Shown here one piece after another: positions 44,500 through 52,698 of a stretch of DNA of 64,000 bases. The notes under the pieces are model-generated. The model was not told the origin of the DNA, ran no database searches, and saw nothing but the letters and a program-made list of their open reading frames with translations. Made by a program: the position numbers and the translations under genes. Within the stretch, counting starts at the first letter, position 1. Each line of letters opens with the position of its first letter. Origin of the DNA: Flavobacteriales bacterium (GTDB lineage: Bacteria > Bacteroidota > Bacteroidia > Flavobacteriales > Flavobacteriaceae); assembly GCA_020635875.1 (NCBI GenBank), contig JACJYY010000004.1, positions 248,001 to 312,000 of the forward strand, in the 5' to 3' direction.

Positions 44500-45330
44500 A
44501 TGGAAATTTTTAATGTTTACTATATAGTTGCAGGAGCTATTGCTGGTTTACTTGCTGGTCTTTTTGGAGTTGGTGGTGGTATGATCATAGTACCTTCATT
44601 GATTTATATTTTTAAAACACAAGGCTTTCCTGAAGCTGCACTTACTCATGTTGGTGTTGGAACTTCATTGGCAACAATAATTGTCACATCTATTAGTTCC
44701 CTTAGAGCACATCACAAAAAAGGAGGCGTTAATTGGAACGTCTGGAAACGAATGGCGCCAGGATTGGTAGCTGGTTCGCTGATTGGTGCTGGGATTGCAT
44801 CTATCATTCGAGGAAACTCCTTACAGACTATAATTGGTATGGGGGCCTTTTTAGTAGGACTAAAAATGCTTTTTATGAAAAACAAAGCTTTAGAAGAAAA
44901 CGATTTTAGTAGACTACCATCCCCTATTGGACAAACCGGATTAGGTGGTTTTATTGGAATTGTATCTGCTATTTTTGGTATAGGTGGAGGCACATTAACA
45001 GTACCACTTTTGAGTCATTATGGATTAAAAATTCAAAATGCAGTTGGAACTTCTGCTGCTTGTGGTTTACCTATTGCAGTTTCTGGCGCTTTAGGTTTTC
45101 TCATCTTTGGACAATTCATTGATTCAAATGTGAAAGACGCATTACCTAATGGAGTGTTCGGTTTTGTGCATGTCTATGCTTTTATAAGTGTCAGTCTGGC
45201 AAGTTTTTTCACAGCACCACTCGGCGCCAAATTAGCCCACGTATTACCTGCAACAACATTAAAAAAAGCTTTTGCAGTATTATTACTGTTCGTAGGAATT
45301 AAGCTTATATGGAATTCGAATATTTTGTGA
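44500..45330 (+). CDS. TauE/SafE (TSUP) family membrane permease
   Basis: 276 aa, about eight membrane segments. Both halves carry the family's GLxGFGGG-type motif: LAGLFGVGGGMIIVPSLIY and SAIFGIGGGTLTVPLLSHYG. TSUP proteins move sulfite, sulfonates, sulfate or related anions; the substrate cannot be read from sequence. Not in an operon with its neighbours: its own -7 lies upstream and the MarR gene has its own promoter. Confidence 0.9.
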   Translation: MEIFNVYYIVAGAIAGLLAGLFGVGGGMIIVPSLIYIFKTQGFPEAALTHVGVGTSLATIIVTSISSLRAHHKKGGVNWNVWKRMAPGLVAGSLIGAGIASIIRGNSLQTIIGMGAFLVGLKMLFMKNKALEENDFSRLPSPIGQTGLGGFIGIVSAIFGIGGGTLTVPLLSHYGLKIQNAVGTSAACGLPIAVSGALGFLIFGQFIDSNVKDALPNGVFGFVHVYAFISVSLASFFTAPLGAKLAHVLPATTLKKAFAVLLLFVGIKLIWNSNIL

Positions 45331-45392
45331 TTCAACACCCTCTCCCACCTACACAATAAATAAATCATATAGAATAATAGAAAAATCTTTCT

Positions 45393-45442
45393 ATACAATA
45401 GTTGTATGTACAAGTTTAGCATATACATTTGTATATACAAAT
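45393..45442 (+). promoter_or_regulatory. MarR-gene promoter with an array of TTGTAT/ATACAA half-sites
   Basis: TTG (45402-45404), a 19-bp spacer and TACATTTG (45424-45431) form a complete promoter. Overlapping it: ATACAA-TAG-TTGTAT (45393-45407), TTGTATGTACAA (45402-45413) and the perfect 16-bp palindrome ATTTGTATATACAAAT (45427-45442). The first two cover the -33 and the last the -7, as expected for autorepression by the MarR-type protein encoded just downstream. Confidence 0.75.
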
Positions 45443-45457
45443 TATGTAGAGACAAAT

Positions 45458-45907
45458 ATGACATTTGAAGAATTAGTAAAATCAAAAGAAGTGGACGTGC
45501 GTAAACGAGCTGTTATCAGTATTGTTTACACTCAAAACATTCTAGGAGATAAATTAAATGAAATGCTTAAGCCCTATGACTTGTCACCTGAACAGTTTAA
45601 CGTGTTACGAATTTTAAGAGGAAATAAGGGGAAACCTGCTAATATGAGTACCATTCAGGAACGAATGATTGCTAAAACGAGTAATACCACACGATTAATC
45701 GATAAACTTTTAGCAAAGGATTTGGTATCACGTCAAGTATGTCCCAATAATCGTAGAAAAATGGAGGTTAATATTACAGATAAAGGGCTATCCCTCCTTC
45801 TTGAAATTGATCCCAAAATGAATAAACATGAAGAAAGCTCTACCCGCAATCTAACACAAAAAGAACTAGAACAGTTAATAGACCTACTAGATAAAATTAG
45901 AAACTAA
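45458..45907 (+). CDS. MarR-family transcriptional regulator
   Basis: 149 aa. Winged HTH at about 45-110 with text EQFNVLRILRGNKGKPANMSTIQERMIAKTSNTTRLIDKLLAKDLVSRQVCPNNRRKMEVNITDKG. Dimer of the MarR type, sensing small molecules or oxidants. It is the first gene of a MarR / nitroreductase / YceI cluster and has a promoter with three palindromic sites, so it probably represses itself and the genes after it. Confidence 0.9.
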   Translation: MTFEELVKSKEVDVRKRAVISIVYTQNILGDKLNEMLKPYDLSPEQFNVLRILRGNKGKPANMSTIQERMIAKTSNTTRLIDKLLAKDLVSRQVCPNNRRKMEVNITDKGLSLLLEIDPKMNKHEESSTRNLTQKELEQLIDLLDKIRN

Positions 45908-45912
45908 ACAAA

Positions 45913-46542
45913 ATGAATTTTATAGAAAATCAAAATTGGCGTTACGCTACTAAAAAATTTGATGCTTCTAAAATAGTTGCTTCAAAAGATATTGACTTTT
46001 TAAAAGAAGCGGTTCGCTTGGCTGCCACTTCTTATGGGTTGCAACCTTTTCAGGTATTGATTATTGAAACCCAAGAAATTAAAGAGCAATTAAAATCGGC
46101 TTCATGGGGTCAGTCACAAATCACAGATGCATCTCATGTATTTGTTTTTGCTAATAAAACCGAAATATCAGATGAGTTTGTGGATGATTATATTAAAAAC
46201 ACCTCTGAAACGCGTGATATTGCTATCGAAAATCTGAAACAGTATGGTGGTTTTGTTAAAAAGACTATTGCTAAAATGGATTCAGAAACTTTGAGTAATT
46301 GGACATCTAAACAAACGTATATCGCTTTGGGTAATTTATTGAACGCTGCCGCAGAAATTAAGGTAGATACAACTCCAATTGAAGGATTTGACTCTAAACA
46401 GTACAATGAAATTTTGGGCTTGACCCAAAAAGACTTGAACGCTACAGTTGTTGCTGCTGTGGGTTATCGCTCAGAAGAAGATAATACGCAACACCTAGGA
46501 AAAATCAGACGTACAACAGAAGAATTATTTATCACTTTATAA
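45913..46542 (+). CDS. Nitroreductase-family NAD(P)H-dependent oxidoreductase
   Basis: 209 aa. Start NWRYATKKFDASK and section TSYGLQPFQVLIIETQEIKEQLKSASWGQSQITDASHVFVFANKTE match the FMN-binding nitroreductase fold; the C-terminal VVAAVGYRSEED is the usual end. It reduces nitro compounds, quinones or similar with NAD(P)H. 5 bp after the MarR gene, so cotranscribed and under its control. Confidence 0.88.
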   Translation: MNFIENQNWRYATKKFDASKIVASKDIDFLKEAVRLAATSYGLQPFQVLIIETQEIKEQLKSASWGQSQITDASHVFVFANKTEISDEFVDDYIKNTSETRDIAIENLKQYGGFVKKTIAKMDSETLSNWTSKQTYIALGNLLNAAAEIKVDTTPIEGFDSKQYNEILGLTQKDLNATVVAAVGYRSEEDNTQHLGKIRRTTEELFITL

Positions 46543-46575
46543 TAGAAACAATTAACAAACACTAAAATTTTAATT

Positions 46576-47148
46576 ATGAAAAATGTAAAAACAGCTTTAT
46601 TAGCATTATTCGTTGCCGCAGGAACTTTAACTGCAACAGCACAAAACGTTACCAAAGAAGTAAAAGCAGCCGAAAGCAAAGTCAACTGGAAAGCCTACAA
46701 AGTAACGGGATCTCATGAAGGAGATGTAAAACTTCAAAGTGGTACACTTGTATTTAATGGTGACAAATTAGTTGGAGGAACGTTTGTTGTAGATATGACA
46801 ACCATCAACACTACAGACATGTCTGGAGAATACAAAAATAAACTAGATGGTCACTTGAAGTCGGATGATTTTTTTGGTGTGGCCAAATTTCCAACATCAA
46901 AACTACTTATTAAAACAGCTACGGCTAAATCTAAAAATGCCTACACAGTTACAGGTGACTTGACTATAAAAGGAAAAACCTTACCTATTACTTTCGAAAT
47001 GGCAGTATATGGAAGTAAAGCAAATGCTACTCTGAAAGTGGATCGTACAAAATACGATGTTAGATATGGATCAGGAAGTTTCTTTGATGGATTAGGCGAC
47101 AAAACAATCTATGATGAGTTTGATTTAGTCGTTGACTTACAGTTCTAA
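46576..47148 (+). CDS. YceI family periplasmic protein
   Basis: 190 aa, signal peptide ending TATAQN. YceI core: ESKVNWKAYKVTGSHEGDVKLQSGTLVFNGDKLVGGTFVVDMTTINTTD ... HLKSDDFFGVAKFPTSKL, with a beta-barrel that binds a polyisoprenoid in the family. Third gene of the MarR / nitroreductase cluster, 33 bp downstream; ended by a hairpin at 47173. Role in stress or quinone metabolism is inferred from the setting. Confidence 0.92.
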   Translation: MKNVKTALLALFVAAGTLTATAQNVTKEVKAAESKVNWKAYKVTGSHEGDVKLQSGTLVFNGDKLVGGTFVVDMTTINTTDMSGEYKNKLDGHLKSDDFFGVAKFPTSKLLIKTATAKSKNAYTVTGDLTIKGKTLPITFEMAVYGSKANATLKVDRTKYDVRYGSGSFFDGLGDKTIYDEFDLVVDLQF

Positions 47149-47172
47149 CAAAACAAACTGCTCATCAAGGAG

Positions 47173-47206
47173 AATCCCCTGCACTATGTGTGGGGGATTT
47201 TTTTTG
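47173..47206 (+). terminator. Intrinsic terminator after yceI
   Basis: AATCCCC (47173-47179) pairs with GGGGATT (47193-47199), followed by a run of T. It ends the MarR / nitroreductase / YceI transcript. Confidence 0.85.
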
Positions 47207-47285
47207 TTTAATTCGTTAAAAAATAATTTGATTATGGAGTATTATTTTTAGAAATTAGTGAACTAATCTTAAAAACAAATTCCCC

Positions 47286-47630
47286 ATGACATTAGCTCAA
47301 TTAAAAGACAAATTAGCCTCAAACCCAAGTAGCATTGAATTTGATGAAGTAATCACACTAATAGGAGATTTGTACAATTTTACACCGACTGCTTTCAAGA
47401 ATGGAGATACTAGCAATGATGCTGGTCAAAATAACGGATCTTGTAAATTATTTGCTTTTGCTAAAGATCAAAACTTCTCAAAAGAAGATACCTTAGCATG
47501 TTTTGGAATTTATTACCATAAGTTTGTTCTGGAAAATCCAGGAGGTAACGACCATCAAAACATTCGTAATTTCATGAAATACGGTTGGGGCGGAATCCAA
47601 TTTCAAGGACAACCTTTACAAGCTAAGTAG
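47286..47630 (+). CDS. HopJ-type protein (small, cytosolic)
   Basis: 114 aa. Family text: FDEVITLIGDLYNFTPTAFKNGDTSNDAGQNNGSCKLFAFAKDQNFSKEDTLACFGIYYHKFVLENPGGNDHQNIRNFMKYGWGGIQF. The name comes from a Pseudomonas effector, but the family is widespread in free-living bacteria and nothing here points to type III secretion. Function unknown. Its stop codon overlaps the DUF202 start by one base (TAGTG). Confidence 0.9.
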   Translation: MTLAQLKDKLASNPSSIEFDEVITLIGDLYNFTPTAFKNGDTSNDAGQNNGSCKLFAFAKDQNFSKEDTLACFGIYYHKFVLENPGGNDHQNIRNFMKYGWGGIQFQGQPLQAK

Positions 47631-47890
47631 TGAATAAGTTTAATGAAATAAGCAGGTCCGATTTATTAGCCATTGAACGTACTCGTTTAGCTAATGAACG
47701 GACTTTCTTGGCTTATTTCAGAACTTTTATCGTTTTTCTAAGTTCTGGATTTGCTATTTTCAAAATCGAAATATTCAGTAGCCTCAAGAGTCTAGGTTAT
47801 TTTTTTATCGGAGTTTCTTTCGCGCTGTTAATTATGGGAATCGCTCGATTCTTATATGTAAAAAGACAAATCAAAAAGTCTTATTACTAG
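47630..47890 (+). CDS. DUF202 small membrane protein
   Basis: 86 aa from the GTG at 47630. LAIERTRLANERTFLAYFRTFIVFLSSGFAIFKI is the family's conserved N-terminal motif, followed by a second membrane helix (LGYFFIGVSFALLIMGIARFLYV) and a basic end. Function unknown; coupled to the HopJ gene by a TAGTG overlap. Confidence 0.87.
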   Translation: MNKFNEISRSDLLAIERTRLANERTFLAYFRTFIVFLSSGFAIFKIEIFSSLKSLGYFFIGVSFALLIMGIARFLYVKRQIKKSYY

Positions 47891-47893
47891 CTC

Positions 47894-49234
47894 CTATTTT
47901 ATCTTAACCAATACCTTATACTCATAAGGTTGTAACATAAATTTAGTGGATTTAGTTATATCCAAATCTTTTCTTTTAAAAAGATCTCTATACTTACCTT
48001 CAATTCCTTTTGTATTTATTTTTGTATCAACGTACTCCGTTGACATATTAGCAACAACCACTACTCTATCACCGTTTTTTTGTCTGTAGAAAGCAAACAC
48101 ATTATCATCTTTGGACTCTAATTGAACCATTCGACCACCGTATTTACCATTCCATAAGGCCTGGTTTTTATGTTTTAAATCGAATAACTTTTTATACAGA
48201 CCTAAATTCTTATGTGCTCTCCATTCGATTTGATCTTTTTCAAAGAATTTCAAAGATTTGCTATTCCCAGCTTCTTGTCCAGAGTAAACCAATGGCATAC
48301 CATCCATTAAGGCCGACAATACAATAGCTGTTTCATAAAAGTTGCCAAAGTTTTCTTGCGGTGTACCGTCCCATGAATTTTTGTCATGATTATCCGTAAA
48401 TAGCATTTTATAATGCTCCGTAGGAAATTCGGAATTATGCTTTGCTAACCATGTTGATACAATTTTATTAGTACTATGCGCTTCATCTTTATTCACATGC
48501 ATAGATTCGTATAAATCCCAATCATAAACCATATCAAATGCCTCAAAATACTTTGATGAATTGCCTTCCGCTAACATAAAAACTTGCTTTATTTTTTCGA
48601 TTTCTTTTCGAGCATCTATCCAAAAATCTAAAGGCACCATTTCTGCAACATCACAACGATAACCATCAATATTGGTTTCTTTAACCCAATACACTAATGC
48701 ATCCGTCATAGCTTGGCGCAAACCTGGCTCATCATAATTAAGGTCAGCTACATCGTACCAATCCGTTCCAGGAACAGTAATCGGGGCGTTTCCTTTTTCG
48801 TCTTTCGTGTAAAACTCAATATTACTATCCACCCAAACATTATCAGGCGCAGAATGATTGGCAACCCAATCAATGATAACTTTTAAATCCAAATCATGAG
48901 CTGTATTGACTAATGATTTGAACTCTTCTAATGTTCCAAATTTTGGGTTAACCGCCGAATAATCTTTTACTGCATAATAACTCCCTTCACCTCCCTTACG
49001 ATTCTTTTCTCCAATCGGATGAATAGGCATTAACCAGATAATATCAATACCCATCATTTTTAGTTGTGGTAAGCGTTTTTCTACCTCTGCAAACGTTCCC
49101 TCTTTGGAATATTGTCTAATATTTACTTCGTAAATCGTTGCGTTTTTTGACCATTCAGGTGTTGTGAATTGTCTTTCTTGGGCAATGCCATTTGTTGAAC
49201 ACAATGCGAAAAGTATAAGTAGATAGTTCTTCAT
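47894..49234 (-). CDS. Secreted alpha-amylase, GH13
   Basis: 446 aa, signal peptide ending at about residue 19. GH13 motifs: region I DWVANHS (123-129), nucleophile Asp195 in GYRCDVAE, general acid Glu223 in LAEGNSS, and Asp284 in FTDNHD. C-terminal domain about 380-446 (beta-sandwich). It hydrolyses alpha-1,4 glucans in the periplasm or at the surface. It is convergent with DUF202 and diverges from the trp promoter; no SusR/C/D genes nearby. Confidence 0.93.
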   Translation of the reverse strand: MKNYLLILFALCSTNGIAQERQFTTPEWSKNATIYEVNIRQYSKEGTFAEVEKRLPQLKMMGIDIIWLMPIHPIGEKNRKGGEGSYYAVKDYSAVNPKFGTLEEFKSLVNTAHDLDLKVIIDWVANHSAPDNVWVDSNIEFYTKDEKGNAPITVPGTDWYDVADLNYDEPGLRQAMTDALVYWVKETNIDGYRCDVAEMVPLDFWIDARKEIEKIKQVFMLAEGNSSKYFEAFDMVYDWDLYESMHVNKDEAHSTNKIVSTWLAKHNSEFPTEHYKMLFTDNHDKNSWDGTPQENFGNFYETAIVLSALMDGMPLVYSGQEAGNSKSLKFFEKDQIEWRAHKNLGLYKKLFDLKHKNQALWNGKYGGRMVQLESKDDNVFAFYRQKNGDRVVVVANMSTEYVDTKINTKGIEGKYRDLFKRKDLDITKSTKFMLQPYEYKVLVKIK

Positions 49235-49306
49235 TTTTACACTATTAAGAACATAAAAGTACTAAAATTAAAGTTTGGTTATTTATTAATTGAATGTAAT
49301 TTGTGC

Positions 49307-49337
49307 TTGAATAATAAATCTAATCCTCTTATATTTG
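49307..49337 (+). promoter_or_regulatory. Promoter of the trp operon
   Basis: TTG (49307-49309), a 20-bp spacer and TATATTTG (49330-49337): a complete Bacteroidetes-type promoter. Transcription would start around 49344, just before the leader peptide. Confidence 0.8.
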
Positions 49338-49354
49338 TAACTCAAAACAGGAAA

Positions 49355-49417
49355 ATGATAACAATCTTAAGAAATAATTGGTGGTGGCACAACTTACGTT
49401 CAAACGTCGTGAGCTAA
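49355..49417 (+). CDS. trpL: trp leader peptide with three tandem Trp codons
   Basis: 20 codons plus stop: it starts MITILRNNWWW, with TGG TGG TGG at 49379-49387, and ends VVS-TAA. It lies just after the promoter and 107 bp before trpE. Ribosome stalling at the Trp codons when charged tRNA-Trp is scarce would prevent the downstream terminator forming. Too short for standard gene finders. Confidence 0.9.
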   Translation: MITILRNNWWWHNLRSNVVS

Positions 49418-49486
49418 GCCCCTTTTATTTTTAAGAAATACACAACAAAAAAGGCTTGTCAATCACGACAAGTCTTTTTTGTTACT
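49410..49486 (+). promoter_or_regulatory. trp attenuator: antiterminator segment and intrinsic terminator
   Basis: The terminator is AAAAAAGGCTTGTC (49447-49460), loop AATCAC, GACAAGTCTTTTTT (49467-49480): a 14-bp stem with one G-U, ending in a T-run. The segment AAGCCCCTTTT (about 49416-49426), overlapping the leader stop, can pair with AAAAGGCTT of the terminator's left arm and so form the competing antiterminator. A short hairpin (about 49394-49413) covers the leader's C-terminal codons. This is the 1:2 / 2:3 / 3:4 layout of ribosome-mediated attenuation. Confidence 0.85.
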
Positions 49487-49524
49487 ATAAGTTATTATTA
49501 CATTTACACGGAATAAAATTTACA

Positions 49525-50925
49525 ATGAAATATAAATTACATACTACTTCCAAAAAGATACTTGCAGACACCATTACACCTGTAAGTATATATTTAAAAG
49601 TACGCGATAAATTCCCTAACAGTTTTTTGTTAGAAAGTAGTGATTACCACTCTAATGACAACAGTTATTCGTACGTATGTTGTAATCCTATTGCAACCAT
49701 TAAAGTAGAAAATGAAGTCATTACCAAAACTTTTCCTACTGGAGAAGTGGAAACTGAAAACATCACAAAAGACACTAATGTACCCAATGTAATTCAGGAA
49801 TTTGCTCAAAATTTTGAAGGAACACCTTCAAAACATAAATTTATCAATAATGGATTGTTTGGTTATATCGCCTACGATGCAGTTAAATACTTTGAACAAG
49901 TAGCCATTTCTCAAAAAAATCCTAAAGAAGCTATCCCAGATATTCATTACACGGTCTATCAAAATGTAATTGCGATTGACCATTTTAAAAACGAGGCACA
50001 TATCTTTAGTCATAATTTGGATGAAAAGGATTCAAATGTGGAAGCTATCTGTCAATTGATTCAATCGTTGAATTTAGCTACTTTCTCGTTTAAAAGAGAA
50101 GGAAAACCAACATCTAATTTAACTGATGATGAATTTAGAGAACACGTTGCCTTAGGCAAGAAACACTGCTATCGAGGAGATGTTTTTCAAATTGTTTTAT
50201 CGCGCAAGTTTATTCAAAAATTTAAAGGCGATGAGTTCAATTTATACCGAGCTTTAAGAAGTATTAATCCTTCTCCTTATTTATTCTTTTTTGATTACGG
50301 TGCTTTTAAGATTTTAGGGTCTTCGCCCGAAGCACAATTAGTCATCAAAAACAGAAAAGCAGAAATTCATCCTATTGCAGGAACTTTTAGACGCACAGGA
50401 GACGATGAAAAAGATGCTAAACTAGCCAAAAAACTATCTAACGACCCTAAAGAAAATAGTGAGCACGTGATGTTAGTGGACTTAGCTCGTAATGATTTAA
50501 GTCGCAACGGACATGAAGTCCAGGTTGAAAATTATAGAGAAGTACAATTCTTCTCTCACGTGATTCACTTAGTATCTAAGGTATCAGGAGTATTGCATCA
50601 GCAAGCCAACACCATGCAAGTAGTTGCAGATACTTTCCCTGCGGGAACATTGAGTGGAGCACCTAAACATAAAGCGTTGACTTTGATTGAAAAATATGAA
50701 AAGACAAGTCGTGGATTCTATGGTGGCGCTATTGGTTTTATGGACTTTAAAGGCAACTTTAATCATGCGATTATGATTAGAACCTTCATGAGCAAAAATC
50801 ACGAATTACATTATCAAGCAGGTGCTGGAATTGTTTCAGAATCGAATTTAGATAATGAGACTCAGGAAGTTTACAATAAGTTGAGTGCACTTAATAGTGC
50901 TTTAGAAATGGCTGAAAATATTTAA
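49525..50925 (+). CDS. trpE: Anthranilate synthase component I
   Basis: 466 aa from the ATG at 49525. An in-frame start at 49456 lies inside the attenuator stem and its 23 extra residues are unrelated to the family. FLLESSD (34-40) is the tryptophan feedback site (LLES, Ser38). Catalytic text: RGDVFQIVLSRKF, PSPYLFFFDYGAFKILGSSPE, AGTFRRTGDDEKD, DLARNDLSRNG, AGTLSGAPKHKALTLIE and QAGAGIVSESNL. With TrpG it makes anthranilate from chorismate and glutamine. First structural gene of the trp operon. Confidence 0.97.
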   Translation: MKYKLHTTSKKILADTITPVSIYLKVRDKFPNSFLLESSDYHSNDNSYSYVCCNPIATIKVENEVITKTFPTGEVETENITKDTNVPNVIQEFAQNFEGTPSKHKFINNGLFGYIAYDAVKYFEQVAISQKNPKEAIPDIHYTVYQNVIAIDHFKNEAHIFSHNLDEKDSNVEAICQLIQSLNLATFSFKREGKPTSNLTDDEFREHVALGKKHCYRGDVFQIVLSRKFIQKFKGDEFNLYRALRSINPSPYLFFFDYGAFKILGSSPEAQLVIKNRKAEIHPIAGTFRRTGDDEKDAKLAKKLSNDPKENSEHVMLVDLARNDLSRNGHEVQVENYREVQFFSHVIHLVSKVSGVLHQQANTMQVVADTFPAGTLSGAPKHKALTLIEKYEKTSRGFYGGAIGFMDFKGNFNHAIMIRTFMSKNHELHYQAGAGIVSESNLDNETQEVYNKLSALNSALEMAENI

Positions 50926-51004
50926 TAATTGAAAGATTTAAAGATTGAAATGACAAAGAGTAATTTTTAAATTTTTTAATTCTTAAATTTTTAAATTTTC
51001 ATTT
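50926..51004 (+). repeat. Octamer-like A/T repeats between trpE and trpG
   Basis: GATTTAAA GATTGAAA (about 50936-50951) is followed by TTTTTAAATTTTTTAATTCTTAAATTTTTAAA-type text with a period of about 8 bp. No gene or terminator seen; the stretch joins trpE to trpG. Confidence 0.6.
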
Positions 51005-51580
51005 ATGAAAGAAAAAAAAGTATTAGTAATAGACAACTACGATAGTTTCGTATACAATTTGGTTCATTATTTAGAGGAAATGGATTGTGAAGTTGTAGTA
51101 AAACGAAACGATCAATTGGATTTGGATGAAGTGGAATCTTTTAACAAAATACTCTTATCTCCTGGACCAGGTATTCCTGATGAAGCCGGTTTATTAAAAG
51201 CCATAATCAAAAAATATGCTCCTACCAAAAGTATGTTAGGCGTTTGCTTAGGACAACAAGCTATTGGCGAAGTTTTTGGCGCAAGCCTAGTTAATCTGGA
51301 CAAAGTATATCATGGGGTAGCCACTAAAGTAAACATCACAGTCGACGACGAAAGTTTATTTGATGGTTTAGATAAAGAAATTGAAGTCGGGAGATACCAT
51401 TCGTGGGTAGTTAATTCGGAATTGTCCGATGATTTAGAAGCTACTTCATTTGATCATAATGGACAAGTAATGTCATTGAGACACAAAAAATACGATGTGA
51501 GAGGAGTTCAATACCACCCAGAATCGGTGCTAACTCCTGATGGGAAAAAAATATTAGCTAATTGGATTAATAACGAGTAG
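51005..51580 (+). CDS. trpG: Anthranilate synthase component II (glutamine amidotransferase)
   Basis: 191 aa. Class I amidotransferase: LLSPGPGIPDEAG oxyanion/oxygen loop, nucleophile Cys81 in GVCLGQQAIG and the His-Glu pair in QYHPESVLTPDG. It supplies ammonia to TrpE. It has no fused phosphoribosyltransferase domain, since trpD is separate. In the trp operon. Confidence 0.97.
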   Translation: MKEKKVLVIDNYDSFVYNLVHYLEEMDCEVVVKRNDQLDLDEVESFNKILLSPGPGIPDEAGLLKAIIKKYAPTKSMLGVCLGQQAIGEVFGASLVNLDKVYHGVATKVNITVDDESLFDGLDKEIEVGRYHSWVVNSELSDDLEATSFDHNGQVMSLRHKKYDVRGVQYHPESVLTPDGKKILANWINNE

Positions 51581-51678
51581 TAAAGTTAAAAAGTTAGAAA
51601 GTATAAAAGTTAATTTTGATTACTTGCTAAAACAGAGTGAATGACTTTCAACTTTCCAACTTTTAAACTCTGAATGAA
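51581..51678 (+). repeat. Heptad-like inverted repeats between trpG and trpD
   Basis: AAAAAGTTAGAAAGTATAAAAGTT (left) and TGACTTTCAACTTTCCAACTTTTAAAC (right) are near reverse complements of each other and consist of about 7-bp units (ACTTTCA, ACTTTCC). The 15-mer TGACTTTCAACTTTC also occurs in intergenic block B at about 5173. No gene seen. Confidence 0.65.
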
Positions 51679-52671
51679 ATGAAGAATATATTAAACAGGT
51701 TAATTAATCACGAAAAACTAAGCAAAGAAGAGGCTAAAAGCGTGTTGTGCAACATCTCTAATGGTATGTATAACGAAAATCAAATTGCTTCTTTTTTGAC
51801 TGTTTTCATGATGCGCAGTATTACTGTACAAGAGCTTGAAGGATTTAGAGACGCATTATTAGAACTGTGTCTAGCGGTCGATTTAAATGATTACAACACA
51901 GTTGATTTGTGTGGAACGGGTGGTGATGGCAAAGATACGTTTAACATCTCTACCCTATCTTCATTTGTGACAGCAGGTGCTGGTATTCATGTGGCGAAGC
52001 ACGGAAATTATGGCGTTTCATCCTCTTGTGGATCAAGTAATGTATTGGAAAGTTTAGGAGTCAAATTTTCTAATGAAAATGACTTCCTTAAAAAATGTAT
52101 GGACGAAGCTGGGATATGTATTTTACACGCCCCTCTCTTTCACCCTGCTATGAAAAACGTTGCGCCAATACGTAAATCCCTAGGCGTAAAAACATTCTTC
52201 AATATGCTGGGGCCAATGGTAAACCCATCATTCCCAAAAAATCAAATGGTTGGTGTTTTCAACTTAGAGCTGGCACGTTTATATGGATATTTGTACCAAA
52301 ATACAGATAAGAACTTTACCATTTTACATGCGTTAGATGGTTATGATGAAATTTCGTTGACTTGTCCTACTAAAGTCCATACGAATAACACAGAAACAAT
52401 GCTCACAGCAGAAAGTTTCGGTGTAGCACGACTAAACGAAAAAGACATAGCAGGTGGTGATTCCATAGAATCTTCAGCCAACATATTTATGAATGTAATT
52501 TCTGGCAAAGGAACAGAAGCGCAAAACAATGTGGTTTGTGCCAATGCAGGTATGGCGATTGCTACGGTAAAACAAATTGAACCGATTCAAGGATTTGAAT
52601 TAGCGAAAGAATCGCTATTAGGAGGGAAAGCTCTTAAAGGTTTGCAAAGATTACAAGTACTAGGGAAATAA
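51679..52671 (+). CDS. trpD: Anthranilate phosphoribosyltransferase
   Basis: 330 aa. PRPP/Mg motif CGTGGDGKDTFNIST, KHGNYGVSSSCGSSNVLESLG and the anthranilate site HPAMKNVAPIRKSLGVKTFFNMLGP. It adds phosphoribose to anthranilate. Fic is inserted 27 bp downstream, instead of the usual trpC. Confidence 0.97.
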   Translation: MKNILNRLINHEKLSKEEAKSVLCNISNGMYNENQIASFLTVFMMRSITVQELEGFRDALLELCLAVDLNDYNTVDLCGTGGDGKDTFNISTLSSFVTAGAGIHVAKHGNYGVSSSCGSSNVLESLGVKFSNENDFLKKCMDEAGICILHAPLFHPAMKNVAPIRKSLGVKTFFNMLGPMVNPSFPKNQMVGVFNLELARLYGYLYQNTDKNFTILHALDGYDEISLTCPTKVHTNNTETMLTAESFGVARLNEKDIAGGDSIESSANIFMNVISGKGTEAQNNVVCANAGMAIATVKQIEPIQGFELAKESLLGGKALKGLQRLQVLGK

Positions 52672-52698
52672 TGAATATTTTACTTCTTTAAAAATACC

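Noticed and set aside
47286..47630. Type III secretion effector
   Set aside because: HopJ homologues are widespread in free-living bacteria, and no secretion genes are nearby.
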